Of a stretch of DNA of 64,000 nucleotides, positions 28,748-39,152 are shown piece by piece (the first letter of the stretch is position 1; the number at the start of each line of letters is the position of its first letter). The translations under genes and the position numbers were made by a program. The stretch is from Comamonas sp. BIGb0124 (GTDB lineage: Bacteria > Pseudomonadota > Gammaproteobacteria > Burkholderiales > Burkholderiaceae_C). Below the pieces are notes generated by a model. The model made no database searches, was not told where the DNA came from, and was given only the letters and a program-made list of their open reading frames with translations. The stretch is taken from NCBI RefSeq assembly GCF_003752175.1, contig NZ_RJVF01000016.1, positions 1-64,000 of the forward strand, given 5' to 3'.

Positions 28748-28917
28748 GCATGCCGGCCGGGTCGCGCATGGATGCAATGGTCTCCATGCGCGGCTTCTTT
28801 CGGCGGCCTGGCACGCGCCGCTGCCGCGCGGTGTCGGGGCTGTCCGGCCCGAGCCCCCGCCGCGAGCCGACACGCGGCCGTCGGGCCGGCGGTCCACGCA
28901 CGGCACACTAGCGCACC

Positions 28918-30339
28918 ATGGACCAACCCTCGCTTGCCTGGACACTGTCGGCCATCTGGATCGCCTACCTGCTGTTGCTGGGGGGCTGGATCGTGCTGCA
29001 GAAACGCTCGCCGGTCGCCACCCTCGGCTGGCTGCTGGCGCTGGGTGCATTGCCGTACATCGGTTTTTTCATCTACTACCTGTTCGGGCCGCAGCGTGTC
29101 GAACGCCGCCGCCTCAATCGCCAGGCCAGCCGCCGCGCCGTCGAAAGCCAGCGCGAAGACTGGCGGCAGCGGCTCGAGGCCGAGGCCCTGCCGCATGCCT
29201 CGAGCATGGGGCGCCTGATCTACGGCGCGAGCGGCTATCCGCCCACCATCGCCACCGCGCACACGCTGCTGTCGGGCGGCGAAGCCACCTTCGAGGCCAT
29301 CTTCGCGGCCATCGGGCAAGCCCGCCGCAGCATCCATCTCGAGTACTACATCTACGAACGCGACGACACCGGCACCGCGTTGCGCGACCTGCTGGTCGCC
29401 AAGGCGCGCGAGGGCGTGCAGGTGCGCCTGCTGGTCGATGCGCTCGGCTCGGCCCGGGTGACGCGGCGCTGGATGCGGCCGCTCATCGAAGCCGGCGGCG
29501 AGCTGGCGTTTTTCCATGCCACCTCGCTGCGGCGTTTCCGGCCCGTGCTCAACATGCGCACCCACCGCAAGATCGTGGTGGTCGACGGCGCGATCGGGCT
29601 GACCGGTGGCATCAACGTGACCGACGAACAGGATCAGCGCCGCTGCCGCGAGCCCTACCACGACCTGCATCTGCAGATCGAAGGGCCGGCGGTGTACTGG
29701 CTCGAGCAGATGTTCCTCGAGGACTGGCACTACTCGACCGGCCAGGTGTCCGGTGCGTCCTTGCCGCCGCCGGAGCTGCCGGCGGGCGGGGGCGGTCAGG
29801 TGGTGCAGATCATCCCGGCCGGGCCGGACGAGTTGCATGCCCCCATCCTGCGGGCCAAGATCACGGCCATGGAGCATGCCCGCGAACGCATCTGGCTGAC
29901 CACGCCGTATTTTGTGCCCGACGAGCCCGCGCTGTTCGCGCTGACCTCGGCCGCCCTGCGGGGCGTGGATGTGCGCATCCTGGTGCCCCGGCGCAGCGAC
30001 AACCTGCTCGTCACGCTGGCCGCACGGTCCTGGTTCGGCGAGCTGCTGCGGGTGGGCGTGCGCATCTGGGAGTACGGACCCTGCATGCTGCACAGCAAGT
30101 CGCTGGTGGTCGACGACCTCTACAGCTTTGTCGGGACGGACAACTTCGACAACCGCAGTTTCCGGCTGAACTTCGAGGTGGCGGTGCTCAACTACGAGCC
30201 CGAGGCCGCGGCCGCGCTGGCCGCCCAGTTCGAAGCCGACATGGCCGGAGCCCAGGAGCTCATCGTTCGCCAGCCCCGCCGCACCATCGCCAAGCGCTTT
30301 CCGGAAGCCTTGGCGCGCCTGGCCTCGCCCTTGCTCTAG
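28918..30339 (+). CDS. cls: cardiolipin synthase
   Basis: Joins two phosphatidylglycerols to cardiolipin at the inner membrane. The 473-residue protein has two N-terminal membrane helices (about residues 8-26 and 37-56), then two phospholipase-D HKD motifs: HRKIVVVDG with downstream GLTGGIN, and HSKSLVVDDLYSFVGTDNFDNRS. Length and order match the ClsA form. It is monocistronic as far as can be seen, 170 nt after the efflux genes. Confidence 0.95.
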   Translation: MDQPSLAWTLSAIWIAYLLLLGGWIVLQKRSPVATLGWLLALGALPYIGFFIYYLFGPQRVERRRLNRQASRRAVESQREDWRQRLEAEALPHASSMGRLIYGASGYPPTIATAHTLLSGGEATFEAIFAAIGQARRSIHLEYYIYERDDTGTALRDLLVAKAREGVQVRLLVDALGSARVTRRWMRPLIEAGGELAFFHATSLRRFRPVLNMRTHRKIVVVDGAIGLTGGINVTDEQDQRRCREPYHDLHLQIEGPAVYWLEQMFLEDWHYSTGQVSGASLPPPELPAGGGGQVVQIIPAGPDELHAPILRAKITAMEHARERIWLTTPYFVPDEPALFALTSAALRGVDVRILVPRRSDNLLVTLAARSWFGELLRVGVRIWEYGPCMLHSKSLVVDDLYSFVGTDNFDNRSFRLNFEVAVLNYEPEAAAALAAQFEADMAGAQELIVRQPRRTIAKRFPEALARLASPLL

Positions 30340-30343
30340 CAGA

Positions 30344-30372
30344 CCGGCAGGCCCTGCCGTAGGGCGTGCCGG
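30344..30372. terminator. hairpin between convergent cls and DUF2946-like genes
   Basis: CCGGCAGGCCC and GGGCGTGCCGG form a stem with one bulge around a 7-nt loop in the 41-bp convergent gap. No T tract, so its role as terminator is a guess from position. Confidence 0.4.
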
Positions 30373-30380
30373 CCGGCCGG

Positions 30381-30935
30381 TCAGCGCCGGCCGTTCTTCT
30401 CCAGCGCCGAGGGGCTGAGCACATAGCCCCGTGCCGCCGGCAGATCCGCAGCGCGCACGTCGCGTGCCGTCCAGAAGCCGGCTTCGAGCGCATCGGCCAG
30501 CAGGCCCATGTCCTGGCTGTGGACCCGGCCCAGTCCCCGCTCGGTGTCGAGGTAGGCGTGACCTTGCTCGTCCACCAGGCAGGCGCGCACGGCGGCGGTC
30601 AGGCCGGTGTGGCTCGTCACGCGCGGCGCGCCATCGGCTGCATCGCCCGCATCGAGCCGCCAGACCCACGGCGTGCTTTCCAGCTCGACGAACACGCGCT
30701 GCGGGCCGTTCTGGAAAAACCAGCAGCCTCGCTCGTCGGCCGCGTAGTTGCGGCCGATGAACGCGACCAGCTTGTCATGGCGCAGCAGCGAACCCTTGAC
30801 CTCGGGGAAAGGGCCGGCGGCCTGCACCCGGTCGTCGCGCATGTACCAGTGCCCACGTGCATCGAGGCCCAGCCAGTCATGGCAGTCGGGCACGTTCGGC
30901 CATTTGGCCATGGCCTGTCTGACGATGTCGTCCAT
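30381..30935 (-). CDS. conserved protein, DUF2946-like
   Basis: 184 residues from the ATG at 30935. The start MDDIVRQAMAKWPNVPDC and WLGLDARGHWYMRDDRVQ match what I recall of the longer DUF2946 proteins of Burkholderiales. Other conserved-looking parts are GCWFFQNGPQRVFVELE and LDTERGLGRVHSQDM. No signal peptide, membrane helix or known catalytic motif is seen; function unknown. It begins 10 nt after the pyk stop, so the two are probably cotranscribed. The frame runs open to 31025 but that part overlaps pyk. Confidence 0.8.
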   Translation of the reverse strand: MDDIVRQAMAKWPNVPDCHDWLGLDARGHWYMRDDRVQAAGPFPEVKGSLLRHDKLVAFIGRNYAADERGCWFFQNGPQRVFVELESTPWVWRLDAGDAADGAPRVTSHTGLTAAVRACLVDEQGHAYLDTERGLGRVHSQDMGLLADALEAGFWTARDVRAADLPAARGYVLSPSALEKNGRR

Positions 30936-30945
30936 GGCGATGCCG

Positions 30946-32385
<1,440 letters not shown>

Positions 32386-32494
32386 GTTCGAAGTCTCCAT
32401 GGGTCTGGGTTGGTAATTTTGTTTCTATTTTGACAGGTTGTTTGTGCGACCTGGGTTACCGCGGAAAGTTGCAGGCACGCCCATTCGGCCGCTC

Positions 32495-33259
32495 TCAAAG
32501 CAGGCTGCGCATGGACTGCGCCGTCTCTTGCAGCGCCGGCAGCACGCGGGCCAGCGCCTCGTCGGCGGTTTCGCGTCCCATGGGCATGGTGACGTTGATG
32601 GCGCCGAGGACGACGCCATGGTGGTCGCGCAGCGGCACGGCGATGCCGCGGTGCTTGAGCTGCAACTGCTGCTCCGAAAGCGCCCAGCCCTGGGCCCGTG
32701 CCTGCATGATCTGCTGGCGCAGCAGGGCCGAGGTGGCGTGGGTGAAGGCGGTGTAGATCTTGGGCGGGTGCACGGCCAGCCAGGCGTCGATGTCGGGGGT
32801 GGCCATCATCGACAGGATCACCAGGCCGGCCGCGGTCACCTGCGCCGGCACGCGTGAGCCCAGGATATAGCCCGTGTTCATCTCGCGGTTGGTGCCGTTG
32901 CGGGCGATGCATACGATGTCGTCGCCGTCGAGCACGCTGACGTAGGCCACCTCCTGGGTGCCGCTGGTGATGCGCTGCAGGAACGGCTGCACGATGGCCG
33001 GCAATCGGGCCGACACCAGGTAAGCCTGACCCAGCCGCAGGATGCGCGGCGTGAGCCAGAACTGCTTGCCGTCGGTCTCGACATAACCCAAATGGTTGAG
33101 CGTGAGCAGGTAACGGCGCGCCGCCGTGCGCGTCAGACCGCAGCGCCGGCCGGCTTCGGTGGCGGTCAGCCGGGGGTTGAGGTCGTTGAAGGACTCGATC
33201 AGTGCCAGCCCTTTTTCCAGCCCGGCTATCCAGTTCTGTTTATCCAGCATCTCGGCCAT
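32495..33259 (-). CDS. IclR family transcriptional regulator
   Basis: 254 residues with an N-terminal winged helix (LTATEAGRRCGLTRTAARRYLLTL, about 30-55) and a C-terminal IclR ligand domain (GTQEVAYVSVLDGDDIVCIAR, VTAAGLVILSMM, GIAVPLRDHHGVVLGAINV). It most resembles PcaR/PobR types, which control aromatic-acid catabolism. It is divergent from the liv transporter genes, and the gap contains a perfect 10-bp inverted repeat. I infer that it controls liv and perhaps itself. The ATG at 33259 (Met-Ala-Glu-Met) is chosen over an upstream frame to 33307. Confidence 0.9.
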   Translation of the reverse strand: MAEMLDKQNWIAGLEKGLALIESFNDLNPRLTATEAGRRCGLTRTAARRYLLTLNHLGYVETDGKQFWLTPRILRLGQAYLVSARLPAIVQPFLQRITSGTQEVAYVSVLDGDDIVCIARNGTNREMNTGYILGSRVPAQVTAAGLVILSMMATPDIDAWLAVHPPKIYTAFTHATSALLRQQIMQARAQGWALSEQQLQLKHRGIAVPLRDHHGVVLGAINVTMPMGRETADEALARVLPALQETAQSMRSLL

Positions 33260-33592
33260 AGGCCCTCTTCCGCAGTAGGGGAAGGGGCGTCTGCTGATCG
33301 CCCCCATGGCGCGATTATCGAACGCAGACCAGGCCGTCGAAGCCTGCGACAGCCCGTGCTTTCCCTGGTCTTCGGCGCTGGCGGGTACGTCGGCCCGCGT
33401 ATTGGGCGAAACCCTGAAGTCGATCGATCATCGCACGCAAGCGTTCGGTGATCGATCGTTATTAGCGTTTACGTGCCCTGTCGCGATGTGGGGGGCGAGC
33501 CTACATTTCAGCCAGCGAAGCGGACATGCCGTGCGAGGCGGCCCGCCTCGCGGCAGCGATTGCATCCCATGGACCACCGAGGAGACATCAAC
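33260..33592. other. 333-bp intergenic region between iclR and the liv operon
   Basis: No gene is supported. It should hold the promoters of both divergent units and contains the inverted repeat listed separately at 33421-33458. GAGGAGAC just before 33593 is the ribosome-binding site of the first liv gene. Confidence 0.6.
33421..33458. promoter_or_regulatory. perfect 10-bp inverted repeat, candidate IclR operator
   Basis: CGATCGATCA (33421-33430) and TGATCGATCG (33449-33458) are exact inverse copies 18 nt apart. Each arm also contains the smaller palindrome GATCGATC. It lies 163 nt from the regulator and 134 nt from the transporter gene. Confidence 0.65.
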
Positions 33593-34747
33593 ATGAACAA
33601 GCGGTTTGCCCTGAAAACGATGGCAGCATGCGCCATCGCAGCCTGCAGCCTGGGCGCCTGGGCGCAGCAGAGCGTCAAGGTCGTCAACATCGTCGAGCTT
33701 TCCGGCGCGGGCGCGACGGCCGGCACCAATTTCAAGAACGGGGTGGAGCTCGCCATCAAGGAGGTCAACGCCGCAGGCGGCATCCTCGGCCGCCGCATCG
33801 ACTATGTCAGCAGCGACACGCAGAGCAACCCCGGTGTCGCCAAGGGCCTGACGCAGAAAGCGGTGGACGACGATGTCTTCGCCATCTTCGGTCCCGTGTT
33901 CTCGGGCTCCATCATGGTCAGCATGACCGAGTCCAAGCGTGCCGGCATCCCCAACTTCACGGGCGGAGAAGCGGCCAGCATCACCCAGCAAGGCAACCCC
34001 TACGTGTTCCGTACCAGCTTCACGCAGGAAACGGCCATGCCCAAGGTGGCCCGCTACATGCGCGACCAGCTCAAGCTGCAGTCCATCGCCGTCATCTTCG
34101 TCAACAACGACTTCGGCAAGGGCGGGCTGGATTCGATCAAGAAAGCGCTGAGCGGCGGCAGCACCCGCATCGTCAGCGAGATCTCCACCGACAGCGGGCA
34201 GGTCGACTTCTCGGCGGCGGTGCTCAAGGCCAAACAGAGCGGCGCCGACGGCGTGTTCGTCTACACCAACGAGGAAGAGTCCGCCCGCGCGCTGCGCGAA
34301 CTGCGCAAGCAGGGCTGGAACAAGCCCATCGTCGGCGAGACCACGCTGACCGGCCAGAAGGTCATCGATCTGGCCGGCGAAGCGGCCAACGGCGCCATCG
34401 CGCACGTGGGCCTGACGGTCGACGCGCCGCTGCCTGCCGTGCGCGCCTTCCGCGCCAAGTTCGAGAAGGCCTACAACTACGTGTCCGACCACAACGGCAT
34501 GAAAGGTTATTCGGCGGTCTACATCCTGAAGGCGGCGGTCGAGAAGACCGGCAAGTTCGACCGCGAGGCGGTGGCCAAGACCCTCCACACGCTGACGGTC
34601 CGCGCCGACCAGCAGCCGGGCGTGCTGATGGACGTGCAGTTCGATGCCAAGGGCGATCTCGACCGCGAGAGCTTCATCGTCGAGGTCAAGAACGGCAAGC
34701 AGGAAGTGATTGCCACCGTGCCGCCGCTCACCCCCATCAAGCGCTGA
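33593..34747 (+). CDS. ABC transporter substrate-binding protein (LivK/branched-chain amino-acid family)
   Basis: Periplasmic type I binding protein of 384 residues with a signal peptide (AACSLGAWAQQ, cleavage near residue 24). Typical family parts are VELSGAGATAGTNFKNGVELAI, AAGGILGRRIDYV, FAIFGPVFSG and AVIFVNNDFGKGG. GAGGAGAC precedes the ATG. It heads a five-gene transporter operon. The family carries amino acids, amides, urea or aromatic acids; a PcaR-like regulator next door hints at an aromatic or other organic acid, but this is inference. Confidence 0.92.
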   Translation: MNKRFALKTMAACAIAACSLGAWAQQSVKVVNIVELSGAGATAGTNFKNGVELAIKEVNAAGGILGRRIDYVSSDTQSNPGVAKGLTQKAVDDDVFAIFGPVFSGSIMVSMTESKRAGIPNFTGGEAASITQQGNPYVFRTSFTQETAMPKVARYMRDQLKLQSIAVIFVNNDFGKGGLDSIKKALSGGSTRIVSEISTDSGQVDFSAAVLKAKQSGADGVFVYTNEEESARALRELRKQGWNKPIVGETTLTGQKVIDLAGEAANGAIAHVGLTVDAPLPAVRAFRAKFEKAYNYVSDHNGMKGYSAVYILKAAVEKTGKFDREAVAKTLHTLTVRADQQPGVLMDVQFDAKGDLDRESFIVEVKNGKQEVIATVPPLTPIKR

Positions 34748-34838
34748 GCTTGCCGGCCCGAGGCGGGCCGCCCGGATGCCGCGCCAGGCACCGGGCTGGC
34801 AGCGCCCTGCGCGAGGCCCATGACAACAGGGAGTCCTG

Positions 34839-35714
34839 ATGACCGATTTCGTACAACTCTTTTTCTCGGGGCTGTCCACCGGCGCGATCTATGCGCTGGC
34901 CGCCCTCGGCTTCACGCTGCTGTGGCAGGCCAGTGGCACCATCAACTTCGCCCAGGGCGAGTTCGTGATGCTGCCGGCCTTCATGATGCTGGGCTTCATC
35001 CATGTCGGCGCGCCGCTGGCCGTGGCCTTTGCCGCCACCGTGGTGCTGTCGGTGATCGTGCTCGGCTGGCTGTTCAAGCGCGGCATCGTCGATCCGCTCT
35101 TTCGCTACGGCATGATGCCCATCGTGGTGGCCACGATCGGCCTGGCCATCGCGTTGCGCAACGGCGTGCGGGCCGGCTACAGCGCCGAAGCCTATCCCTT
35201 CCCCAGCCTGTTCGCCGACCGGCTCTTCAACATCGGCGGCGTGACCATCACCCTGCAGGACGTCGGCACCTTCGTGCTGGCGATGCTGCTGGTCGTCGCC
35301 ACCCAGGCCTTCCTGTCGCGCACGGTGACGGGACGGGCCATGCAGGCCGTGGCACAGAACACCGAGAGCGCCTCGGTGCTGGGCATCAACGTGCCGCGCA
35401 TGATCTTCTACACCTTCGCCATCAACGCCATGCTGGCCGCTTCGGCCGCGCTGCTGGTCACGCCGACCTATCTGGCCAAGTTCGACATGGGCGAGGGCCT
35501 GGGCACCAAGGCCTTCTTCGCGGCCATCATCGGCGGCTTCAACAACTCGCGCGGCGCCCTGCTGGGCGGGCTGATCGTGGGCGTGGGCGAGAACCTGGCC
35601 GCGGCCTACATCTCGCCGTCGTACAAGGACGCCGTGGCGCTGGTGCTGTTCATGGTGGTCATCCTGTTCAAGCCGCAGGGCTTGCTGGGCAAGAAGATCG
35701 AACGCAAGGTATGA
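34839..35714 (+). CDS. branched-chain amino-acid-type ABC permease LivH
   Basis: Integral membrane permease, 291 residues, about eight membrane helices. Family marks are GLSTGAIYALAALGFTLLW, ASGTINFAQGEFVML, MQAVAQNTESASVLGIN (the EAA-like coupling loop) and TKAFFAAIIGGFNNSRGALLGG. GGGAG lies before the ATG. It pairs with the LivM-type permease that starts 19 nt downstream. Confidence 0.93.
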   Translation: MTDFVQLFFSGLSTGAIYALAALGFTLLWQASGTINFAQGEFVMLPAFMMLGFIHVGAPLAVAFAATVVLSVIVLGWLFKRGIVDPLFRYGMMPIVVATIGLAIALRNGVRAGYSAEAYPFPSLFADRLFNIGGVTITLQDVGTFVLAMLLVVATQAFLSRTVTGRAMQAVAQNTESASVLGINVPRMIFYTFAINAMLAASAALLVTPTYLAKFDMGEGLGTKAFFAAIIGGFNNSRGALLGGLIVGVGENLAAAYISPSYKDAVALVLFMVVILFKPQGLLGKKIERKV

Positions 35715-35733
35715 CCGGCAGGAGACCCCTCAA

Positions 35734-36735
35734 ATGAAAAAAATCCACCTGATCCTGCTTCTGGTCGGCTTGGCCCTGTTGCTGGCCCTGCCGCACTTCT
35801 TCAAGAACTACGGCATCTATCTGCTGACCTACTGGCTGATCTTCGTCATCGCCACGATGGGGCTGAACCTCACGGTGGGTTACGCCGGGCAGAAGTCGCT
35901 GGGGCACGCGGCCTTCTTCGGCATCGGCGCCTATACCGTGGCCATCCTGGTGAAAGCCGGCGTGAGCTTCTGGATCGGCCTGCCCCTGGGTGCGCTGATC
36001 TGTTTCTTCACCGGGCTGGTGCTGGGTTTCCCGGCGCTGCGGGTGCAGACCATCTACCTGGCCTTCGCCACCCTGGGTTTCAACACCGCGGTATGGCTGG
36101 TGATGCGCAACGAGGAATGGCTCACGGGCGGCACTTTCGGCATCAACGGCATCACCCGGCCCGAGCTGCTGGGCCTGTCGCTGTCGGGCAACCTGGCCTA
36201 CTACCATTTCGTGCTGGCGGTGGCGGTGCTGCTGGGCCTGCTGCTGTGGGGGCTGCTGCGCTCGCCCTGGGGCAAGGCCTTCACGGCGCTGCGCGACAAC
36301 CCCATCCGGGCCGAAAGCCTGGGCGTGGACGTGCGCAGCTACACCCTGCTGAGCTTTGCCATCGGAGCCGCCTATGCCGGCATCGCCGGCGGCCTGTTCG
36401 CCTCGCTGGTCGAGTTCATCGAGCCTGCGCCCTTCACGGTGGCCTCGTCCATCATGATGTATCTCATGGTCGTCGTGGGCGGCCCGGGCTACTTCTTCGG
36501 ACCGGTGCTCGGTGCTGCGGTCGGCGTGCTGCTGCCCGAGTGGCTGCGCTTCGCGCAGGCCTGGTACCTCGCCATCTTCGGTGTGTCGGTGGTCGTCCTC
36601 ATGGCCTGGCTGCCCGACGGCCTGCTGAGCATCCCCGACCGCATCCGGGCCAAACGCCAGTCCCGCCAGGCCAGTGCGGCCCGCAGCGCGGCGGCGCAGG
36701 CAGCCGCCCCTTCTTCCACGGGAGTGCAACCATGA
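35734..36735 (+). CDS. branched-chain amino-acid-type ABC permease LivM
   Basis: Second permease, 333 residues. It shows GLNLTVGYAGQKSLGHAAFFG, LAFATLGFNTAVWLVMRNEE, the coupling loop GKAFTALRDNPIRAESLGVDV and GGPGYFFGPVLGAAV. The Ala/Ser/Gln-rich C-terminal tail (last 35 residues) is probably a cytoplasmic disordered end. AGGAG precedes the ATG, and the stop overlaps the LivG start (ATGA). Confidence 0.93.
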   Translation: MKKIHLILLLVGLALLLALPHFFKNYGIYLLTYWLIFVIATMGLNLTVGYAGQKSLGHAAFFGIGAYTVAILVKAGVSFWIGLPLGALICFFTGLVLGFPALRVQTIYLAFATLGFNTAVWLVMRNEEWLTGGTFGINGITRPELLGLSLSGNLAYYHFVLAVAVLLGLLLWGLLRSPWGKAFTALRDNPIRAESLGVDVRSYTLLSFAIGAAYAGIAGGLFASLVEFIEPAPFTVASSIMMYLMVVVGGPGYFFGPVLGAAVGVLLPEWLRFAQAWYLAIFGVSVVVLMAWLPDGLLSIPDRIRAKRQSRQASAARSAAAQAAAPSSTGVQP

Positions 36736-37478
36736 GCCATCCGCTTCTGAAAGTCAGCGGCCTGCGCAAATCCTATGGGGCCATCAAGGCCGTCAACGGC
36801 GTGAGCTTCGAGGTCATGCCGGGCGAGATCTTCGGTGTCATCGGGCCGAACGGCTCCGGCAAGACCACGATGTTCAACAGCGTGCTCGGCCAGATCCGGC
36901 CCGACGAGGGCCGCATCGAACTCAAGGGCGAATCGATCGCGGGCCTGAGCCCGCTGGCGCTCAACCGGCGCGGGGTGGGCCGCACCTTCCAGACCCTGCA
37001 GGTCTTCGGCAAGATGACCGTGCGCGACAACCTGCTGGTGGCCGCGCAGGAGCACCGGGGCAGCCTGTGGTCGCGCATGTTTGTCCCGGGCGATTCCGGC
37101 CTGGGCGACAAGGCCGACGAGCTCATCGACCTGTTCCGCATCCGCCATGTGGCCGACAAGCCGGCGGGCAGCCTCAGCTACGGGCAGCAGAAGCTGGTGG
37201 ACATCGCCATGGCCTTCATGAGCGACCCCGACCTGGTCCTGCTCGACGAGCCCTGCGCCGGCGTCAACCCCAGCCTGGTCGGCGGGATCTCGACCCTGCT
37301 CAAGAAACTCAACCAGAGCCGCAAGGGCTCGTTCGTGGTCATCGAACACAACATGGACTTCGTCATGGATCTCTGCCACCGCATCATGGTCATGGTCGAA
37401 GGCGAAGTCATGGCCGTGGGCACGCCGGCCGAGATCCGCGCCAACAAACAGGTGCTCGACGCCTATCTCGGGAGCTGA
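36732..37478 (+). CDS. ABC transporter ATP-binding protein LivG
   Basis: 248-residue ATPase with Walker A GPNGSGKTT (residues 37-45), the LivG-type insertion GVGRTFQTLQVF, signature LSYGQQKL and Walker B LVLLDEPCAGVNP, followed by the switch His in VIEHNMDFVM. The signature has Tyr in place of the usual second Gly, a change often seen in LivG. The start overlaps the LivM stop. Confidence 0.95.
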   Translation: MSHPLLKVSGLRKSYGAIKAVNGVSFEVMPGEIFGVIGPNGSGKTTMFNSVLGQIRPDEGRIELKGESIAGLSPLALNRRGVGRTFQTLQVFGKMTVRDNLLVAAQEHRGSLWSRMFVPGDSGLGDKADELIDLFRIRHVADKPAGSLSYGQQKLVDIAMAFMSDPDLVLLDEPCAGVNPSLVGGISTLLKKLNQSRKGSFVVIEHNMDFVMDLCHRIMVMVEGEVMAVGTPAEIRANKQVLDAYLGS

Positions 37479-37481
37479 ACC

Positions 37482-38273
37482 ATGGACACGTCCCTGCATT
37501 CATCCGCACCGCAAAGCCCTGCGCCGCAGGCGTCGGCGGCCATCGAGTTCGACGATGTGGTGGCCGGCTACGGCGACTTCATGATCCTCAACAACCTGAG
37601 CTTCAAGGCCCGGCGCGGGGCCATCACGCTGCTGCTCGGGCCCAACGGCGCGGGCAAGTCCACCGTGCTCAAGACCCTGTTCGGCCTGCTGCGGGTGCGC
37701 CAGGGCCGCATCCTGCTCGACGGCCAGAGCATTGCGGGCGCCAGCCCCAAAGCGCTGCTGGCGCAGGGCATCGCCTTCGTGCCCCAGGGCCGCAACCTGT
37801 TCGGCCAGCTGACGGTGTGGCAGAACCTCGAGCTCGGCGGCATCACCCTGGGCACGGCGGTGACGCACGAACGCATCCCCGAGGTGCTGGAATTCTTCCC
37901 CCGCGTCCGCGAACGCCTCCACAGCATGGCCTCGGCGCTATCGGGCGGAGAGCAGAAGCAACTGGAAATCGGCCGCGCCCTGTTGCTGCGCCCCAAGGTG
38001 CTGCTGATCGACGAACCCTCGATCGGCCTGTCGCCCCTGGTCGTGCAGGACGTCTTCAAGCTGCTGCGCCGTCTGGCCGATCAGGGCACCACCGTGCTCA
38101 TGGTTGAACAGAACGTCAAGAGCGCGCTCAAGGTGTCGGACGAAGCGATCGCGCTGGAATCGGGCCGTCTCGTCCTGCACAGGCCGGCCGGCGAACTGCT
38201 CAACGACCCGCACATCGAACGGCTGTTCCTGGGCGGCGCACATGCCGCTGCCCCGGCCGGACAAGTGGCCTGA
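37482..38273 (+). CDS. ABC transporter ATP-binding protein LivF
   Basis: 263-residue second ATPase: Walker A GPNGAGKST, the family FVPQGRNLFGQLTV Q-loop, signature LSGGEQKQLEIGRAL, Walker B VLLIDEPSIGLSP and the switch His/Gln region MVEQNVKSAL. The first 22 residues (Ser, Ala, Pro, Gln) extend beyond the usual start. GGGAG is found before the ATG, 3 nt after the livG stop. Last gene of the operon. Confidence 0.95.
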   Translation: MDTSLHSSAPQSPAPQASAAIEFDDVVAGYGDFMILNNLSFKARRGAITLLLGPNGAGKSTVLKTLFGLLRVRQGRILLDGQSIAGASPKALLAQGIAFVPQGRNLFGQLTVWQNLELGGITLGTAVTHERIPEVLEFFPRVRERLHSMASALSGGEQKQLEIGRALLLRPKVLLIDEPSIGLSPLVVQDVFKLLRRLADQGTTVLMVEQNVKSALKVSDEAIALESGRLVLHRPAGELLNDPHIERLFLGGAHAAAPAGQVA

Positions 38274-38618
38274 ACCCCCGGGATAACCCGGAGTCCGCAG
38301 GCCTGGCTCCACCGTTTCCGGGCCCGGAAGGGCGCTGGGCGAGGCCCCCACGGCTTGCCGTTACGGGTTCTCGTTGCGGGTTTTGACGCACTTGGCCGTC
38401 ATAATGGGGGTCTCGAGCGGTCCGGACACGGTCGCATCAGGCGTGGCTGGCATACTTCAGCCCTGTGCGTGGCCAAAACGGCGCTGAAAGCCGGGTTGCG
38501 GTGCACGTGCCCTGCGCATCCCGCAGTCGAGACCCCTGGAGCGAGCCGGACTCAAGACCCGGACCCACAACATCGCGGCGGTCGGCCAGCCGGTCGCCCA
38601 TCTGGAGCATTACTGAGA
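38274..38618. other. 345-bp region between livF and fabA
   Basis: No gene is supported. It likely contains the fabAB promoter: CATAAT at about 38400-38405 is a good -10 hexamer, but no -35 at the right distance is seen (TTGACG lies only 11 nt before it). If used, it gives a fabA leader of some 210 nt. No terminator after livF stands out. Confidence 0.45.
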
Positions 38619-39152
38619 ATGGTTGAGTCTTTTTCCTACGAACAACTGATTGCCTCGGGTGAGGGTAAGCTGTTCAACCCCGACAGCGGCCGTCTGCCGT
38701 TGCCGCCCATGCTGATGTTCGATCGCATCACGCACATCGACGACGAGAGCGGCGCCCATGGGCTGGGAAAGATTCGTGCCGAACTCGACATCCGCCCCGA
38801 TCTCTGGTTCTTCGAATGCCATTTCCGCACCGACCCCGTCATGCCGGGCTGTCTGGGCCTGGATGCCATGTGGCAGCTCATCGGCTTCTACCTCACCTGG
38901 CTCAAGCTGCCGGGCCGCGGTCGTGCCCTGGGCGCGGGCGAAGTCAAGTTCACGGGCGAAGTCCAGCCCACGGCCAAGCTGGTCACCTATGAGATCGACA
39001 TCAAGCGTGTGATCAAGCGCAAGCTCATCATGGCCATCGGCGATGCGCGCATGCTGGTCGACGGCCAGGAAATCTACGTGGCCAACGACCTGCGTGTGGG
39101 CCTGTTCGAAAAGCCCAAGACCGACGCAGCAGCCCCGGGAGTCTCGGCATGA
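38619..39152 (+). CDS. fabA: 3-hydroxydecanoyl-ACP dehydratase/isomerase
   Basis: Dehydrates 3-hydroxyacyl-ACP and isomerises trans-2- to cis-3-decenoyl-ACP, the branch point of anaerobic unsaturated fatty-acid synthesis. The 177-residue chain has the active-site His in [20 protein letters not shown] and the Asp in the same motif, plus [13 protein letters not shown]. Its stop overlaps the fabB start (ATGA). fabA with fabB is the classic pair for unsaturated fatty acids. Confidence 0.96.
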   Translation: MVESFSYEQLIASGEGKLFNPDSGRLPLPPMLMFDRITHIDDESGAHGLGKIRAELDIRPDLWFFECHFRTDPVMPGCLGLDAMWQLIGFYLTWLKLPGRGRALGAGEVKFTGEVQPTAKLVTYEIDIKRVIKRKLIMAIGDARMLVDGQEIYVANDLRVGLFEKPKTDAAAPGVSA

